From Candidatus Woesebacteria bacterium (GTDB lineage Bacteria; Patescibacteriota; Microgenomatia; UBA8517), in assembly GCA_027327685.1 (NCBI GenBank), contig DAHVYL010000039.1, forward strand, positions 1 to 6,595: a stretch of DNA of 6,595 nucleotides, read 5' to 3'. Positions 5,600 through 6,595 of this stretch are shown here, piece after piece. A program made the translations under genes and the position numbers. Every line of letters starts with the position of its first letter. Positions within the stretch are counted from its first letter, which is position 1. Under the pieces are notes generated by a model. It worked only from the letters and a program-made list of their open reading frames with translations, did no database searches and had not been told where the DNA came from.

Positions 5600-6226
5600 C
5601 TAGCTAAAATCCCAGGGATCATCTACTTTGCTTTTTATTATGGTCCAATAAGCCTTTGCATCATCTTTTTCTCCCTCATTGTACCTCCTAATCGCTCCAG
5701 CTATCATATCGGCCATCTGAATAAGTACATTTGTCTTAGAATCTACCAGCCTTATGTTTTTAGTTATCTTTTTATCCTTAAAATTTAGCTCTCGCCTTAG
5801 ATATGTTAAAAACCTTTTTCGGAATAACCTGTCCCCGCTTCCGTCAATCCTGATTTTGGCATTAATAATTGTTCCACGATTTTCCTTAAGAACCATCTTT
5901 ATAAAATAACTATAAAAAGAATTTTTATTATTTCTAAGTTGGTTTGATCTAATGTCTTTCTTGTTTACATTCAAAAATCTTATTTTAAAGGAAAATTGTT
6001 TTATTGCCTCCAAAAATTCGATTCTGATCTTATGCCTGGAACCATTAAACTTAAATTCCATTTGATCAGAGAATTTAAGTTCTCTGCGCAAATCTTTTAT
6101 CCTAATCGCAACCTTTTCCGCTTCCAGCTCGTCCCTAAATACAATGCATGCAACAACAAAATTCTTAGAAGCACCTTTGGCTATATTGAAACCAGGATCA
6201 CCGGAATCATCTATAAACACGAGCAT
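5600..6226 (-). CDS. DUF3800 domain protein, predicted RNase H-like fold
   Basis: This 208-residue soluble protein matches the DUF3800 pattern along its whole length. It has an N-terminal strand with acidic residues, VFIDDSGDPGF (3-13; D6, D7, D10), then DLRRELKFSDQMEFKF (45-60; E57, K59), a central strand with IRIDGSGD (125-132), and the C-terminal block LVDSKTNVLIQMADMIAGAI (160-179) with D162, Q170 and D173. The family is thought to adopt an RNase H-like fold and to be a nuclease, and it is common in mobile or accessory DNA; no substrate is established. The gene is clearly more AT-rich than ileS (sampled 60-base blocks 17-35% GC against 40-55%) and Lys/Asn/Ile-rich, suggesting acquisition by transfer. 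The ATG at 6226 has no Shine-Dalgarno and an inverted repeat immediately upstream. It converges on the small RNA gene. Confidence 0.87.
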   Translation of the reverse strand: MLVFIDDSGDPGFNIAKGASKNFVVACIVFRDELEAEKVAIRIKDLRRELKFSDQMEFKFNGSRHKIRIEFLEAIKQFSFKIRFLNVNKKDIRSNQLRNNKNSFYSYFIKMVLKENRGTIINAKIRIDGSGDRLFRKRFLTYLRRELNFKDKKITKNIRLVDSKTNVLIQMADMIAGAIRRYNEGEKDDAKAYWTIIKSKVDDPWDFS

Positions 6227-6244
6227 GTTAAATTAAGTTTAACA
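6227..6244 (-). promoter_or_regulatory. Inverted repeat and weak extended -10 at the DUF3800 start
   Basis: GTTAAA (6227-6232) and TTTAAC (6238-6243) form a perfect 6-base inverted repeat with a 5-base loop, touching the ATG at 6226. On the minus strand the same bases include TGTTAAACT (6244-6236), an extended -10 with the hexamer TAAACT (4 of 6) ending 9 bases before the ATG. I find no convincing -35. Possible roles are a promoter with an overlapping operator, or a hairpin at the translation start. The evidence is modest. Confidence 0.35.
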
Positions 6245-6341
6245 CATTCGAAACTAATTTTTTATTTGACTGTTTCTGATTTTGTAACTTTTTGTCCCGA
6301 TTCTAAACCAAAATGTTTATCCTTTCAGGGGGAGGATAAGT
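6245..6341. other. AT-rich spacer between divergent DUF3800 and Nudix genes
   Basis: This spacer contains no open reading frame with a supported start. It holds TTGACT at 6266-6271 (plus), with no -10 at usable spacing, and a purine-rich GGGGGAGGAT stretch (6328-6337). The latter looks like a Shine-Dalgarno but sits 16 or more bases before the Nudix ATG and upstream of the -10, so it is unlikely to act as one. A bulged TTAAGTTT/AAACTAA inverted repeat (6233-6257) followed by T6 resembles a terminator but has no gene feeding it. Confidence 0.3.
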
Positions 6342-6347
6342 TATAAT
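6342..6347 (+). promoter_or_regulatory. -10 box of the Nudix gene, implying a leaderless mRNA
   Basis: A consensus TATAAT ends 6 bases before the ATG at 6354, so a start at +7 would be the A of the start codon itself. The -35 position (around 6319-6324, ATCCTT) is poor and there is no TGn extension, so an activator or an atypical contact may be needed. The adjoining ATTGCC (6346-6351) repeats one arm of the 5450-5464 palindrome, possibly by chance. Confidence 0.5.
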
Positions 6348-6353
6348 TGCCTT

Positions 6354-6595
6354 ATGCTTAAAGTAATCAACTCCACCATGACTGTTGCCGGAAAAACTTC
6401 AAAAGTAATCTATCACGATGCAGATAGTTTTGACAAAGTTGATTCTAAAAAGACCACCCAGGCCTACGGTGTGTGTTTTTATCAAAACAAAATGGTTATC
6501 GGTTTCGGCGGAAAAAAGAAAAACTGGGGCTTGGTTGGAGGCACTATCGAAAACGGAGAAACTTTTGTGGATACTCTAAAGCGCGAAATAATTGA
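6354..6595 (+). CDS. Nudix hydrolase, 3' end beyond window
   Basis: Eighty full codons are visible from the ATG at 6354 to the right edge. The Nudix box G-x5-E-x7-R-E-U is present as G63, E69, R77, E78, I79 (around GGTIENGETFVDTLKREI, 62-79) and is cut just before the final acidic pair can be read. The preceding strand AYGVCFYQNKMVIGFGG (37-53) and NWGLVGG (57-63) are typical of MutT-like members. Such enzymes hydrolyse nucleoside diphosphate-linked compounds (oxidised dNTPs, sugar nucleotides, RNA caps) with Mg2+; which of these applies cannot be told. The N-terminal ~36 residues precede the usual start of the domain and carry no signal peptide. The start choice is supported by the consensus -10 just upstream. 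The gene is divergent from DUF3800. Confidence 0.88.
   Translation, partial: MLKVINSTMTVAGKTSKVIYHDADSFDKVDSKKTTQAYGVCFYQNKMVIGFGGKKKNWGLVGGTIENGETFVDTLKREII

Noticed and set aside
1033..6226. Reassignment of UGA, since none of the five complete genes ends in TGA
   Set aside because: Five stops (three TAG, two TAA) is too few to judge, and all genes are open without in-frame TGA, as expected for the standard bacterial code.
6330..6356. GGAGG at 6330-6334 as the Nudix ribosome binding site
   Set aside because: It is 19 bases from the ATG and upstream of the TATAAT, so it would not be in the transcript if that -10 is used.

Overview
This 6.6 kb window is a compact bacterial region with very short intergenic gaps. 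It holds two housekeeping genes at the left, several small accessory or regulatory genes in the middle and right, and a probable small RNA gene. No 16S rRNA or other strong taxonomic marker is present, so the assignment is inference. Moderate-to-low GC, tiny gaps, a divergent class I tRNA synthetase, almost no Shine-Dalgarno sequences and small single-domain proteins together suggest an uncultivated small-genome lineage such as Patescibacteria/CPR (a Microgenomates-like member would fit). The standard bacterial code works throughout. The five complete genes end in TAA or TAG.

Layout. Positions 1-1031 (minus) encode a RodA/FtsW-family peptidoglycan glycosyltransferase that runs off the left edge. 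Positions 1033-4044 (minus) encode a 1003-residue isoleucyl-tRNA synthetase, with rodA starting one base after its stop. A short divergent promoter region (4045-4135) serves ileS leftward and a 100-residue unknown protein rightward (4136-4438). That small gene meets, stop codon to stop codon, a stand-alone GHKL-type ATPase domain protein (4439-4873, minus). Next come a Gre-like RNA polymerase secondary-channel factor (4962-5420, minus), a predicted ~100-nt structured RNA with its own promoter and intrinsic terminator (about 5495-5595, plus), an AT-rich DUF3800 protein (5600-6226, minus), and the start of a Nudix hydrolase (6354 to the right edge, plus).

Two patterns tie the region together. 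First, at nearly every gene that has its own promoter, a -10-like hexamer (TAAAAT, TAGAAT or TATAAT) lies only 6-9 bases upstream of the start codon and no Shine-Dalgarno is correctly placed. This predicts leaderless mRNAs and settles the GTG starts at 4136 and 5420. Second, the gre-like gene and the RNA gene are divergent, and their -35 elements form the two arms of a perfect 15-bp palindrome (5450-5464). RNA polymerase probably cannot occupy both promoters at once.

The most noteworthy items are the unassigned small RNA with its back-to-back promoter, the consistent leaderless architecture, and the IleRS active-site signature. In IleRS the HIGH motif is permuted to G-V-H-H and KMSKS is changed to PMHKS, a configuration linked in some IleRS2 enzymes to very strong mupirocin resistance.
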